Notes: generated from the sequence alone by a model not told the origin. DNA of 5,819 nucleotides from an uncultured Actinomycetes bacterium (GCA_903873565.1 CAIQOY010000217.1:1-5819), one strand, 5' to 3'. Positions 1-5,295 are shown, counted from the first letter of the stretch. Numbers and translations: made by a program.

Positions 1-2061
1 GCGCGAGGAGGCCGAGCGCTTCGCGCCGCGGACCTCCTTGAGCATCTCGGTCGCGCGGCGGGCCACCCGGGCGCGCAGGGCGGCCGGCTCGACCAGGATC
101 GCGTGCCCGCGGTACTTGATGACCTCGTCCTGGAGCCAGCGCTCGGAGTCGTAGGTGACGGTGGCGAGGATCGCGCCGTCGCGCAGCTGCGAGGTGTCCT
201 TGCGCTCCTCGACCTCGCGCAGCGCGACCTCGGGCGAGAACCAGATGCTGACGGAGCCCTTCTTGCCGGTCACGTCGCGCTGCTCGGCGATGTTGGTGAG
301 GCCGTCGCGCGGCGCGAACGTGTCCTTCAGGCGCTCCGCCGACTCGATCCGGTCGATGCGGAAGGTGCGCTCGCCCTCGGCGCCCGTGTCGTAGGCCTCG
401 AGGTACCAGTCCGAGTTGACCCCGCGCAGCCGGTAGGGCTCGATCACGCGCTCGGTGATCTCGTTCGAGGTGCGCGAGAGGTAGCGGATGCGGACGAGGC
501 GGTGGCGCTCGATCGCCCACGAGATCTCGCCGATCACGTCCTCGGGGACGCCGACGCCGACCGTGGTGGAGGGCTGGCCGCCGGGGACGCCGCCGCCGCA
601 GGCGATCTCGATCTTCTCGCGCACCGCGGCGAGGGTGGAGTTGGTCTGGCCGGCGATCTGCGGGCCGACCAGGTCGAGGGCCATCAGGATCGCCTTGGCC
701 TCGAGCGGCGACAGCCGCGCCGGGCGCCGGAAGTCCTCGCCGTAGAGCTCCTTCTGGACGTGGACCAGGCCCTCCTCGTCGAGCTCGGCGTAGACGGCGT
801 AGCAGCCGCCGCCGAAGTTGACGAGGTTGAGGAGGTTGATCTGCTCGACCATCTCCTCGTCGTCGATCTGGTAGCGCTCCTGCAGGACGCTGGCCGGGAT
901 GCTGCCCGCCTGGTCGGTGCCGCAGGTCTCGAGCAGGTCCGCGAGCAGGGCCTGCAGCACCGCGAAGCGCTCCGGCGCCACCGGGTTGGCGGGGCGGGCG
1001 GCCTGCGGCTCCCCGTCGCCGACGATCCGCTTCGGCGGGCTCATCGCGGGCATGTCGCCCGCGTGCGCGCCCTTGACCTCCTCGAGCGCGGCCACCACGG
1101 CGTCGACGACCTCGGCCGGCTCGAGCGGCAGCACCTGGCCGCCGAGCCCGAGGATCCACCCGACGAGGCGGTCGAGGTCCGAGTACGCGGTCTCGAAGGT
1201 GGCGGAGCGGTCCTCGTGGGTCGTCACCTCGCCGTGCTTGTTGTAGAGGCGGTCGACGAGCCACGCGGCCGACGGGGTGACGTGGAGGACGGCCTCGCCG
1301 ACGGGCTCGTCGAGGGCCCAGGGCGCGCGGTCGCGGTAGTCGGCCGGGTCGAACTCCGCCGGGCGCCGGAAGTCGCGCTCCTTGCGGGTGTGGAAGCGCA
1401 TGTCGCCCCTGATGCGCGAGACGCGGAAGTTGCGGATCGCGTCGCGGTCGTGGTCGTGGCCGACCAGGTACCAGTGCGACTCGGAGAAGTAGAGCCCGTA
1501 CGGGTCGACCGTGCGGGTCCGCTCCTTGCCGGTGCTGATCGCGAAGTAGGGGAAGACGATCGTCTTCTGCTTCGAGATCGCGCCCTCGAGCTTGGCCAGG
1601 CGGGCGGCGATCTCCGGGGAGTGGCCGCCGCCCGAGAGGTCGAGCGAGACGCCGATCGCGGGCGAGCCCTCGAGCACGCCGGGGCGGCCGAGCGCGAGGT
1701 TCTGCAGGGCGAGGCGCAGGGGCGCCGCGTACGCGAACTGTCCCTCGAGCAGGAACAGGCTCGTGTTGAGCGCGGCCAGCTCGCGGTCCGTCAGGTGCAG
1801 GGGCGGCAGGAAGTAGTTCTCGCGGGTCAGGGTGTAGAGCTCCTCGCCGGTGAACTCGTCGCGGTTCGAGGTGATCGGCACGCCGAGGGCCAGGAGCTCC
1901 GCGCGGTCGGCGTAGAAGCGCCGCGCGAACGCCTCGTCGGACATGTCGTAGTAGCCCTCGACGGCGTTCTTGGCGTCGCGGGCGGTGATCGGCCGCTTCT
2001 CCGCCATGATGTAGGCGACGAGCGAGAGCTGCCGGATCAGCTTGTCGGCGTCATGGCTCAT
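1..2061 (-). CDS. pafBC: Fused PafB-PafC WYL-domain DNA-damage response regulator (C-terminus cut by window edge)
   Basis: PafB and PafC together form a transcriptional activator of the LexA-independent DNA-damage response in actinobacteria. Here both are one uninterrupted chain of 687 visible residues with no stop before base 1. The first half has a PafB-like winged helix (about 1-95, starting MSHDADKLIRQLSLVAYI), then a WYL domain with SHWYLVGHD (W197-Y198-L199) and FRVSRI at 212-217, then a WCX-like region to about 329. A Pro/Ala-rich linker (about 330-356) leads to a degenerate PafC-like HTH region (about 357-460). A second WYL domain follows, with DWYLEAYD (W552-Y553-L554) and FRIDRI at 567-572, and then a second WCX-like tail. 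The family length suggests only a few residues are missing. The start at 2061 gives a typical PafB N-terminus. An in-frame ATG at 2085 would add eight residues (MAGSTGRG). Neither start has a well-spaced Shine-Dalgarno. The gene is divergent from dinB. Natural PafBC fusions are known, for example in Arthrobacter. A generic WYL regulator is the alternative, but the tandem architecture argues for PafBC. Confidence 0.9.
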   Translation of the reverse strand, partial: MSHDADKLIRQLSLVAYIMAEKRPITARDAKNAVEGYYDMSDEAFARRFYADRAELLALGVPITSNRDEFTGEELYTLTRENYFLPPLHLTDRELAALNTSLFLLEGQFAYAAPLRLALQNLALGRPGVLEGSPAIGVSLDLSGGGHSPEIAARLAKLEGAISKQKTIVFPYFAISTGKERTRTVDPYGLYFSESHWYLVGHDHDRDAIRNFRVSRIRGDMRFHTRKERDFRRPAEFDPADYRDRAPWALDEPVGEAVLHVTPSAAWLVDRLYNKHGEVTTHEDRSATFETAYSDLDRLVGWILGLGGQVLPLEPAEVVDAVVAALEEVKGAHAGDMPAMSPPKRIVGDGEPQAARPANPVAPERFAVLQALLADLLETCGTDQAGSIPASVLQERYQIDDEEMVEQINLLNLVNFGGGCYAVYAELDEEGLVHVQKELYGEDFRRPARLSPLEAKAILMALDLVGPQIAGQTNSTLAAVREKIEIACGGGVPGGQPSTTVGVGVPEDVIGEISWAIERHRLVRIRYLSRTSNEITERVIEPYRLRGVNSDWYLEAYDTGAEGERTFRIDRIESAERLKDTFAPRDGLTNIAEQRDVTGKKGSVSIWFSPEVALREVEERKDTSQLRDGAILATVTYDSERWLQDEVIKYRGHAILVEPAALRARVARRATEMLKEVRGAKRSASSR

Positions 2062-2090
2062 GCCGCGCCCGGTGCTCCCCGCCATCCCAT
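2058..2090 (-). other. Possible 10-codon leader ORF overlapping the pafBC start
   Basis: On the minus strand an ATG at 2090 opens a ten-codon frame (MGWRGAPGAA) whose TGA overlaps the pafBC ATG at 2061 in an ATGA arrangement. The ATG lies seven bases after a TATGCT hexamer, so it could be the first codon of a leaderless mRNA, with pafBC read by termination-reinitiation. The frame is short enough to occur by chance. The competing reading is that translation begins at the in-frame ATG at 2085 or directly at 2061. Confidence 0.25.
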
Positions 2091-2097
2091 GCGGAGC

Positions 2098-2103
2098 AGC
2101 ATA
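2098..2103 (-). promoter_or_regulatory. Candidate -10 element for pafBC (TATGCT)
   Basis: TATGCT on the minus strand fits the actinobacterial TANNNT -10 pattern and lies just upstream of the pafBC start region. A weak TTGCGC with a 19-base spacer is the only -35-like match. The predicted transcription start falls near 2090-2091, giving a leader of about 30 bases to the ATG at 2061, or essentially none to the ATG at 2090. Confidence 0.45.
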
Positions 2104-2199
2104 CGCATAACCGGCGGGCTCCGCGCAAGCGTTCAGCGGCTTTTCCGGACTCCGCCACGGGTCCGTCCGATGCCCCGACTAGGCGGGAATCGCGGCTGG

Positions 2200-2205
2200 T
2201 AGCCT
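2200..2205 (+). promoter_or_regulatory. Candidate -10 element for leaderless dinB mRNA (TAGCCT)
   Basis: TAGCCT fits TANNNT and ends six bases before the dinB GTG at 2212, so transcription would start on the G of the start codon. No Shine-Dalgarno is visible upstream of the GTG, which agrees with leaderless translation. There is no good -35 hexamer; CCGACT at 2175-2180 with a 19-base spacer is a poor match. The nine bases where a PafBC-type (RecA-NDp) motif would sit, 2183-2191, do not match that motif. Confidence 0.5.
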
Positions 2206-2211
2206 CGGGCC

Positions 2212-3288
2212 GTGGCCCGCGTCGTCGCGCACCTCGACCTCGACGCCTTCTTCGCCGCCGTCGAGGTCCTCGAGCAGCCGGAGCTGGCCGGCCGGCCGCT
2301 GGTCGTCGGCGGCGACCCGCTCGGCCGCGGCGTGGTCGCGACGGCCTCCTACGAGGCGCGCGTGTTCGGCGTGCGCTCGGCGATGAGCGCGGCGGAGGCG
2401 CTGCGCCGCTGCCCCGACGCCGTCTTCGTGCGCCCCGACCACGCCCGCTACCGGCGCCATTCCGACGGCGTCTGGGCGCTGGTCCGCGAGGCCGTGGAGG
2501 TGGTCGAGCAGGTCGGCATCGACGAGGGCTACCTGGACCTGACCGGCGCGGCGGCCACGGCCGGCGACGCGCGCCGGGTGCTCGGCGCCCTGCAGCGGCG
2601 GATCCTCGCGGAGACGGGGCTCGGCGCCTCGTTCGGCTGCGCGACCGGCAAGACCGTGGCCAAGGTCGCCTCCGACCGCGACAAGCCGCGGGGGCTGGTC
2701 GTGGTCCCCGCCGGGCGCGAGGAGGAGTTCCTCGCGCCCCTGCCCCTGCGCGCTCTGCCGGGGATCGGCCCGAAGGCCGAGCAGCGCCTCGCCCTGGCCG
2801 GCCTCGAGCGCGTCGGCCAGCTCGCCGACCTCGACGACGACGCGCTGCGCCTCGTCCTGCCCGGCCAGGTCGGCCGCGAGCTGCGCGAGCGCGCCCGCGG
2901 CGTCGACCCGCGGCCGGTCCTCGCCGAGGCCGGGCCGTCGGTCTCGATCGGCTCGGAGGAGACCTTCGACCACGACATCGCCGACCCGGCGATCCTCTCC
3001 GAGCACGCCGCGCGCTTCGCCGCCGAGGTCGCCGAGCGGCTGCGCGCCGAGGGCAGGGTGGCCCGCACGGTCACGGTCAAGCTGCGCTACCCCGACTTCC
3101 GGATCCTGTCGCGGGCGCGCTCCGCCGCCCAGCCGACGGCCGACCCCGCCGAGATCGCGCGCCTCGCCGAGGTCGCGCTGGCGCGCGCCCTGCGCGACCG
3201 CCCGCCGCCCGTGCGGCTGCTCGGCGTCGCGGTCTCGCGGCTGGTCGAGGGCGAGCAGCTGCGGCTCGGGCTCGACGCGGACGGCTAG
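2212..3288 (+). CDS. dinB: DNA polymerase IV (Y-family translesion polymerase)
   Basis: This 358-residue protein has the full length and motif order of bacterial Pol IV, a low-fidelity polymerase that copies past damaged bases. The N-terminus HLDLDAFFAAVE carries catalytic D9 and the steric-gate position F14. YEARVFGVRSAMS follows in the fingers region. The palm catalytic pair is D104-E105 in VGIDEGYLDLT. A helix-hairpin-helix lies at about 180-205 (LPGIGPKAEQRL). The little-finger domain includes SIGSEETFDHDI. The C-terminal QLRLGL (349-354) is a sliding-clamp-binding motif like the QLVLGL of E. coli Pol IV. One oddity is that the usual Ser of the SIDE motif is Gly102. The GTG start gives the canonical N-terminus and sits directly after a -10-like hexamer. 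The gene is divergent from pafBC, which suits a damage-response role, but no LexA box is visible upstream. It is followed by a strong hairpin. Confidence 0.96.
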   Translation: MARVVAHLDLDAFFAAVEVLEQPELAGRPLVVGGDPLGRGVVATASYEARVFGVRSAMSAAEALRRCPDAVFVRPDHARYRRHSDGVWALVREAVEVVEQVGIDEGYLDLTGAAATAGDARRVLGALQRRILAETGLGASFGCATGKTVAKVASDRDKPRGLVVVPAGREEEFLAPLPLRALPGIGPKAEQRLALAGLERVGQLADLDDDALRLVLPGQVGRELRERARGVDPRPVLAEAGPSVSIGSEETFDHDIADPAILSEHAARFAAEVAERLRAEGRVARTVTVKLRYPDFRILSRARSAAQPTADPAEIARLAEVALARALRDRPPPVRLLGVAVSRLVEGEQLRLGLDADG

Positions 3289-3303
3289 GGCGCCCCGCAA
3301 ACG

Positions 3304-3335
3304 CGAGGGGCCCGGGCGGATGCCCGGGCCCCTCG
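3304..3335. terminator. Bidirectional GC-rich hairpin terminator between converging genes
   Basis: The arms 3304-3317 and 3322-3335 pair perfectly over 14 bp around a four-base loop (GGAT). The hairpin lies 15 bases after the dinB stop and 25 bases after the stop of the minus-strand gene at 3361, so it can serve both. There is no T-tract on either side, as is common for terminators of high-GC actinobacteria. Its position and strength make the call; termination efficiency cannot be judged from sequence. Confidence 0.8.
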
Positions 3336-3360
3336 GCGTGCGCGTGCGGGTGCGGCCGCG

Positions 3361-3774
3361 CTACGAGCTGAGCGCGTGCTCCTCGAGGTGCGAGTGCGAC
3401 GGGCAGTACTCGCGGCCCGGCAGCGGCGTGCGCTGGCAGGGCTTGCCCTTGCGCGTGGTGGCGCGGCAGGGGGCGACGACGCCCTCGCCCTGGCGCTCGA
3501 GCTCCTCGCGGATGAACTCCTGGGCGAGGCCGATGTAGCGCTCGCAGACGTAGTACACGCGGGCCTGCTCGGTGATCGGGAAGTAGTACCGGATCTCCTG
3601 GAACAGGCTGCGGGCCGGCTTCGGGAAGTAGCGGGCGTCGCGGGCGAGGCGCTCGATGGTGCTCTCGCAGGCGGTGAGGATGCGGCGGCGGGCCTCCGCG
3701 ACCGAGATCGTGTCGGGCGCGGGGTCGACCGCGTCCTTGACCTCGATGTAGATCTGGCGGCTGAATCGGAACAT
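3361..3774 (-). CDS. Small protein of unknown function with C-terminal Cys3-His zinc-binding motif
   Basis: The product is 137 residues with no signal peptide or membrane segment. Residues 1-95 look mostly helical and are rich in aromatic and charged residues, including the Tyr-rich stretches IRYYFPITEQARVYYVCERY (61-80) and FIREELERQ. The C-terminal part holds CRATTRKGKPCQRTPLPGRE followed by YCPSH. C103, C113, C124 and H127 (C-x9-C-x10-C-x2-H) are spaced like a single metal site. This pattern resembles small 'CxATTxxGxxCxR' domains of uncharacterised proteins (DUF5763-like, from memory), and its basic residues would allow nucleic-acid binding. I do not recognise a function. The ATG at 3774 is preceded by GGAG at a long spacing of 12 bases. 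A promoter about 110 bases upstream and an 18-base palindrome in the leader suggest the gene is expressed by itself. It converges on dinB and shares the hairpin at 3304-3335. Confidence 0.87.
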   Translation of the reverse strand: MFRFSRQIYIEVKDAVDPAPDTISVAEARRRILTACESTIERLARDARYFPKPARSLFQEIRYYFPITEQARVYYVCERYIGLAQEFIREELERQGEGVVAPCRATTRKGKPCQRTPLPGREYCPSHSHLEEHALSS

Positions 3775-3786
3775 GGCGGTGGTGGT

Positions 3787-3790
3787 CTCC
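3787..3790 (-). promoter_or_regulatory. Ribosome binding site with long spacing, upstream of the 3774 start
   Basis: GGAG on the minus strand lies 12 bases before the ATG at 3774. This is longer than the usual 5-9 bases but is the only purine-rich match. It supports this ATG because no better in-frame start is apparent. Confidence 0.4.
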
Positions 3791-3810
3791 GGACGTGCGT
3801 GAACGTGGGG

Positions 3811-3828
3811 GGCGCGTCACGACGCGCC
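3811..3828. repeat. 18-base palindrome in the 5' leader of the zinc-motif gene
   Basis: GGCGCGTC and GACGCGCC are perfect 8-bp arms around a two-base AC centre, 37 bases upstream of the ATG at 3774. On DNA it looks like an operator for a dimeric regulator. In RNA the two-base loop would strain the fold, leaving a 7-bp stem at best. Given the local GC content a chance origin cannot be excluded. Confidence 0.5.
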
Positions 3829-3883
3829 GGGTGGGGGTAAGCGGCGCACTCCGCAGGGCAGGCCTGCTAAGCGCACGCGACGC

Positions 3884-3912
3884 AGTGTAGCCGTGATACA
3901 TGCGCCGCACAA
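3884..3912 (-). promoter_or_regulatory. Candidate sigma-A-type promoter for the zinc-motif gene
   Basis: On the minus strand TTGTGC (3912-3907) and TACACT (3889-3884) are separated by exactly 17 bases. The -10 fits TANNNT, and the -35 keeps the TTG core. The expected start near 3877 gives a 5' leader of about 100 bases that contains the palindrome at 3811-3828. The -35 lies within the inverted repeat at 3905-3924. Confidence 0.5.
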
Positions 3913-3924
3913 GCCATTGTGCGG
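3905..3924. repeat. Inverted repeat CCGCACAA/TTGTGCGG: operator or terminator candidate
   Basis: Perfect 8-bp arms (3905-3912 and 3917-3924) flank a GCCA loop. The repeat lies 22 bases after the stop of the SPOR gene, where it could form a terminator hairpin, although no T-tract follows on the minus strand. It also covers the -35 of the downstream minus-strand promoter, where it could be an operator. The sequence does not decide between these roles. Confidence 0.5.
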
Positions 3925-3932
3925 ATCCGCAC
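3919..3932. repeat. 14-bp perfect palindrome overlapping the preceding repeat
   Basis: GTGCGGATCCGCAC is a perfect palindrome whose left half reuses the right arm of the inverted repeat at 3905-3924. The two could not fold together in one RNA. As DNA it adds a third copy of the CCGCAC half-site to the cluster. Confidence 0.45.
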
Positions 3933-3946
3933 GTACCCCGCTCCGG

Positions 3947-4690
3947 CTAGGGCGTGACCTCGCGCGCGTAGGCCTCGGGGTAGCCCTGCGTGCGGATGTT
4001 CGCCGCGGCCTGCTCGGCCTCGTCCTTGGTCGTGTAGGGGCCGGAGTAGACGGCCCAGTAGCCCGGGTTCAGGGACGGGTAGGCGGACGAGTCGAGGACG
4101 CCGGTCTGCAGGACGCCGGCCGCCGTTGCCTCGTCGGCGATCACGCGCGCGTCGGCCTCCGTGAACTGCGCCTGGTCCTTCGAGGCGATGATCACGGCCC
4201 AGGCGCTGAGCCCGTCGGGCCAGTCGCCGCTCGCCGCGCCCGTGTCCGTCGGCACCGTGTCGGTCGCCGTCGTGTCGGTGGGCACGGTGTCCGTCGGGAC
4301 GGTGTCGGTCGGCACCGTCGGCAGCGTGTCGGTGGGCGCGGTGTCCGTCGGCGCGGTCGGCGTCGTGTCGGTGGCCGTCGTCTGCGCGCCGTCGTCCGCG
4401 GGCTCGCGCAGCGCCACCCAGGACAGGCCCACCCCGACCAGGACCAGCACCACGGCCGCCACCACGAGCGCGGCCGAGCCGCGCTCGGCCAGCGCCGAGC
4501 CGCCGCCCGGGGGCGGGGGGATCTCGTCGACCTGCAGCCGCTCGCCGCACTCCAGGCAGTAGCGCTGGTCGGCCCGCACGGGCGACAGGCAGGCCGGGCA
4601 GCGGCGCACGTCGGCGGCCGGCAGCGGCGGCTCGAAGGCGGGCCCGGGGGTCGCGGCCCCGTCGAGCGTCGGCTGGTCGTCGTCCGTCAT
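3947..4690 (-). CDS. Zinc-ribbon, single-TM, SPOR-domain membrane protein
   Basis: This 247-residue protein has four parts. An N-terminal zinc ribbon has two CxxC knuckles (C31/C34 and C45/C48; CPAC ... CLECG). A transmembrane helix spans about 72-94 (SAALVVAAVVLVLVGVGLSW) after a Pro/Gly stretch. A low-complexity Thr/Asp/Pro linker covers 104-150, with TDT repeated eight times, mostly as TDTVP-like units. A C-terminal SPOR-like domain covers about 162-247 (WAVIIASKDQ, then NPGYWAVYSGPYTTKDEAEQ). SPOR domains bind glycan strands of peptidoglycan that lack stem peptides, so the linker would carry this domain outside the membrane while the zinc ribbon stays in the cytoplasm. That topology is an inference. 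The ATG overlaps the stop of the upstream gene (ATGA) and has no Shine-Dalgarno of its own, pointing to translational coupling. No enzyme motif is seen, and the exact role is unknown. Confidence 0.92.
   Translation of the reverse strand: MTDDDQPTLDGAATPGPAFEPPLPAADVRRCPACLSPVRADQRYCLECGERLQVDEIPPPPGGGSALAERGSAALVVAAVVLVLVGVGLSWVALREPADDGAQTTATDTTPTAPTDTAPTDTLPTVPTDTVPTDTVPTDTTATDTVPTDTGAASGDWPDGLSAWAVIIASKDQAQFTEADARVIADEATAAGVLQTGVLDSSAYPSLNPGYWAVYSGPYTTKDEAEQAAANIRTQGYPEAYAREVTP
4241..4381 (-). repeat. Thr-Asp-Thr/Pro coding repeat (linker of the SPOR protein)
   Basis: The 141 bases encode residues 104-150 with eight TDT cores at D108, D116, D121, D129, D134, D139, D144 and D149. Most spacings are five residues (15 bases) and two are eight. 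Synonymous and neighbouring bases vary between copies, so the array is degenerate. Such arrays can change length by slippage or recombination. Confidence 0.85.
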
Positions 4691-5166
4691 CGCGTCGGCG
4701 TGCCGCAGTAGGCGCAGAAGTTGGCGTCGGCCGGGATCTGGCCCGTGCAGGTCGCGCAGCGCGAGGCGGTCATCGCCACGGAGCCGGGCGGCAGCGTCTG
4801 GCGGGCGCCGGCGGCGTGCACGGCGAGCACGCCGTCGATCTCCTGCGCGCGCCGCTCGACCCCGACGGCCTCCGCGGCCTTGAGGCGCAGCAGGTTGAGG
4901 TTGTAGTGGTCGCGGCGCGCCATCTCGATCAGGAGGCCGCCGAGGTCGCCGCGCAGCTCGAGGTAGCGGCGCGCGAGGCCGGCGCGCTCCGTGCGCAGCT
5001 CGCCGACCAGCCGGCGCGACTCGCCGGGGTCGCCGGCGGTGGCCGCGGCCAGCGTGCGGCCCGCGGCGTCGCGCACCTCGCTCGCGGCGACGGTCACGAC
5101 GACATCGCCCGGGGGCGCGTCGGGGCCGCCCGGGGACAGGCGGGCGCGATCGCGGAAGGCACCCAT
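4687..5166 (-). CDS. Small helical protein with C-terminal zinc ribbon, function unknown
   Basis: The product is 159 residues. After a Gly/Pro-rich N-terminus, residues about 28-120 are predicted by eye to be long charged helices without a membrane segment (for example LVGELRTERAGLARRYLELR and LNLLRLKAAEAVGVERRAQE). The tail is a zinc ribbon with C137/C140 and C151/C154 (CATCTGQIPADANFCAYCG). The frame stays open far upstream to 5712, but that part is antisense to the dehydrogenase. The ATG at 5166 is preferred because TATACT lies eight bases before it and the neighbouring gene diverges at 5296. It is the first gene of an operon with the SPOR protein, overlapping it by four bases, and both partners carry a CxxC...CxxC ribbon. 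A complex or shared regulation is plausible, but nothing in the sequence names a substrate or partner. I do not recognise the family. Confidence 0.85.
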   Translation of the reverse strand: MGAFRDRARLSPGGPDAPPGDVVVTVAASEVRDAAGRTLAAATAGDPGESRRLVGELRTERAGLARRYLELRGDLGGLLIEMARRDHYNLNLLRLKAAEAVGVERRAQEIDGVLAVHAAGARQTLPPGSVAMTASRCATCTGQIPADANFCAYCGTPTR

Positions 5167-5174
5167 CGCGGCTG

Positions 5175-5180
5175 AGTATA
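5175..5180 (-). promoter_or_regulatory. -10 element for the zinc-ribbon/SPOR operon (TATACT)
   Basis: TATACT on the minus strand is a near-consensus -10, five of six bases against TATAAT. It is a rare AT-rich island in this GC-rich sequence. It ends eight bases before the ATG at 5166, so the mRNA would be leaderless or carry a leader of one or two bases. No convincing -35 is seen at 16-18 bases. Confidence 0.6.
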
Positions 5181-5281
5181 CGGGGGCGGACGGGGCGATC
5201 CTGTCGCGAGGCGGTGAAGCCGCAGCGTCCCCGGGATGGCGCGCGGGGCCGGTCTGCGGCACGATTGCGGGGCAGTCGAGC

Positions 5282-5287
5282 GGAAGG
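5282..5287 (+). promoter_or_regulatory. Ribosome binding site supporting the GTG start at 5296
   Basis: GGAAGG lies eight bases before the GTG at 5296, a normal Shine-Dalgarno distance. It favours this start over the in-frame ATG at 5236, which would add 20 residues not expected ahead of the Rossmann fold. Confidence 0.55.
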
Positions 5288-5295
5288 CGCAGGAC

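Noticed and set aside
2119..2136. Possible LexA/SOS box around GCAAGCGTTCAGC
   Set aside because: Only one half-site (GTTC) is present; the matching GAAC at the required spacing is missing.
2146..2165. Inverted repeat CGGAC/GTCCG in the pafBC-dinB region
   Set aside because: The 5-bp arms with a ten-base loop are within what chance gives at this GC content.
103..2202. A 699-codon open frame on the plus strand
   Set aside because: It is the exact antisense of the pafBC codons, kept open by GC-rich third positions. Its product is a low-complexity mix of Arg, Ala, Gly, Val, Asp and Leu, and it matches no known fold.
2179..3300. A 373-codon minus-strand frame opposite dinB
   Set aside because: It is a composition-driven shadow. 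dinB on the plus strand has every Pol IV motif in order.
3077..3910. A 277-codon minus-strand frame covering the Cys3-His gene and part of dinB
   Set aside because: The product is Arg/Pro/Ala-rich low complexity in another frame. The 3361-3774 frame has ordinary composition and a metal-binding motif.
3893..4711. A 272-codon plus-strand frame opposite the SPOR gene
   Set aside because: It is an Arg/Gly/Val-rich antisense shadow, whereas the minus-strand frame has recognisable ribbon, membrane and SPOR segments.
5220..5262. GCCGCAG/CTGCGGC inverted repeat in the divergent region before the dehydrogenase
   Set aside because: The 7-bp arms are about 30 bases apart in very GC-rich sequence, with no promoter context to support a role.
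5236..5295. In-frame ATG adding 20 residues to the dehydrogenase
   Set aside because: The family begins within a few residues of the first beta strand, and the GTG at 5296 has a well-placed GGAAGG.
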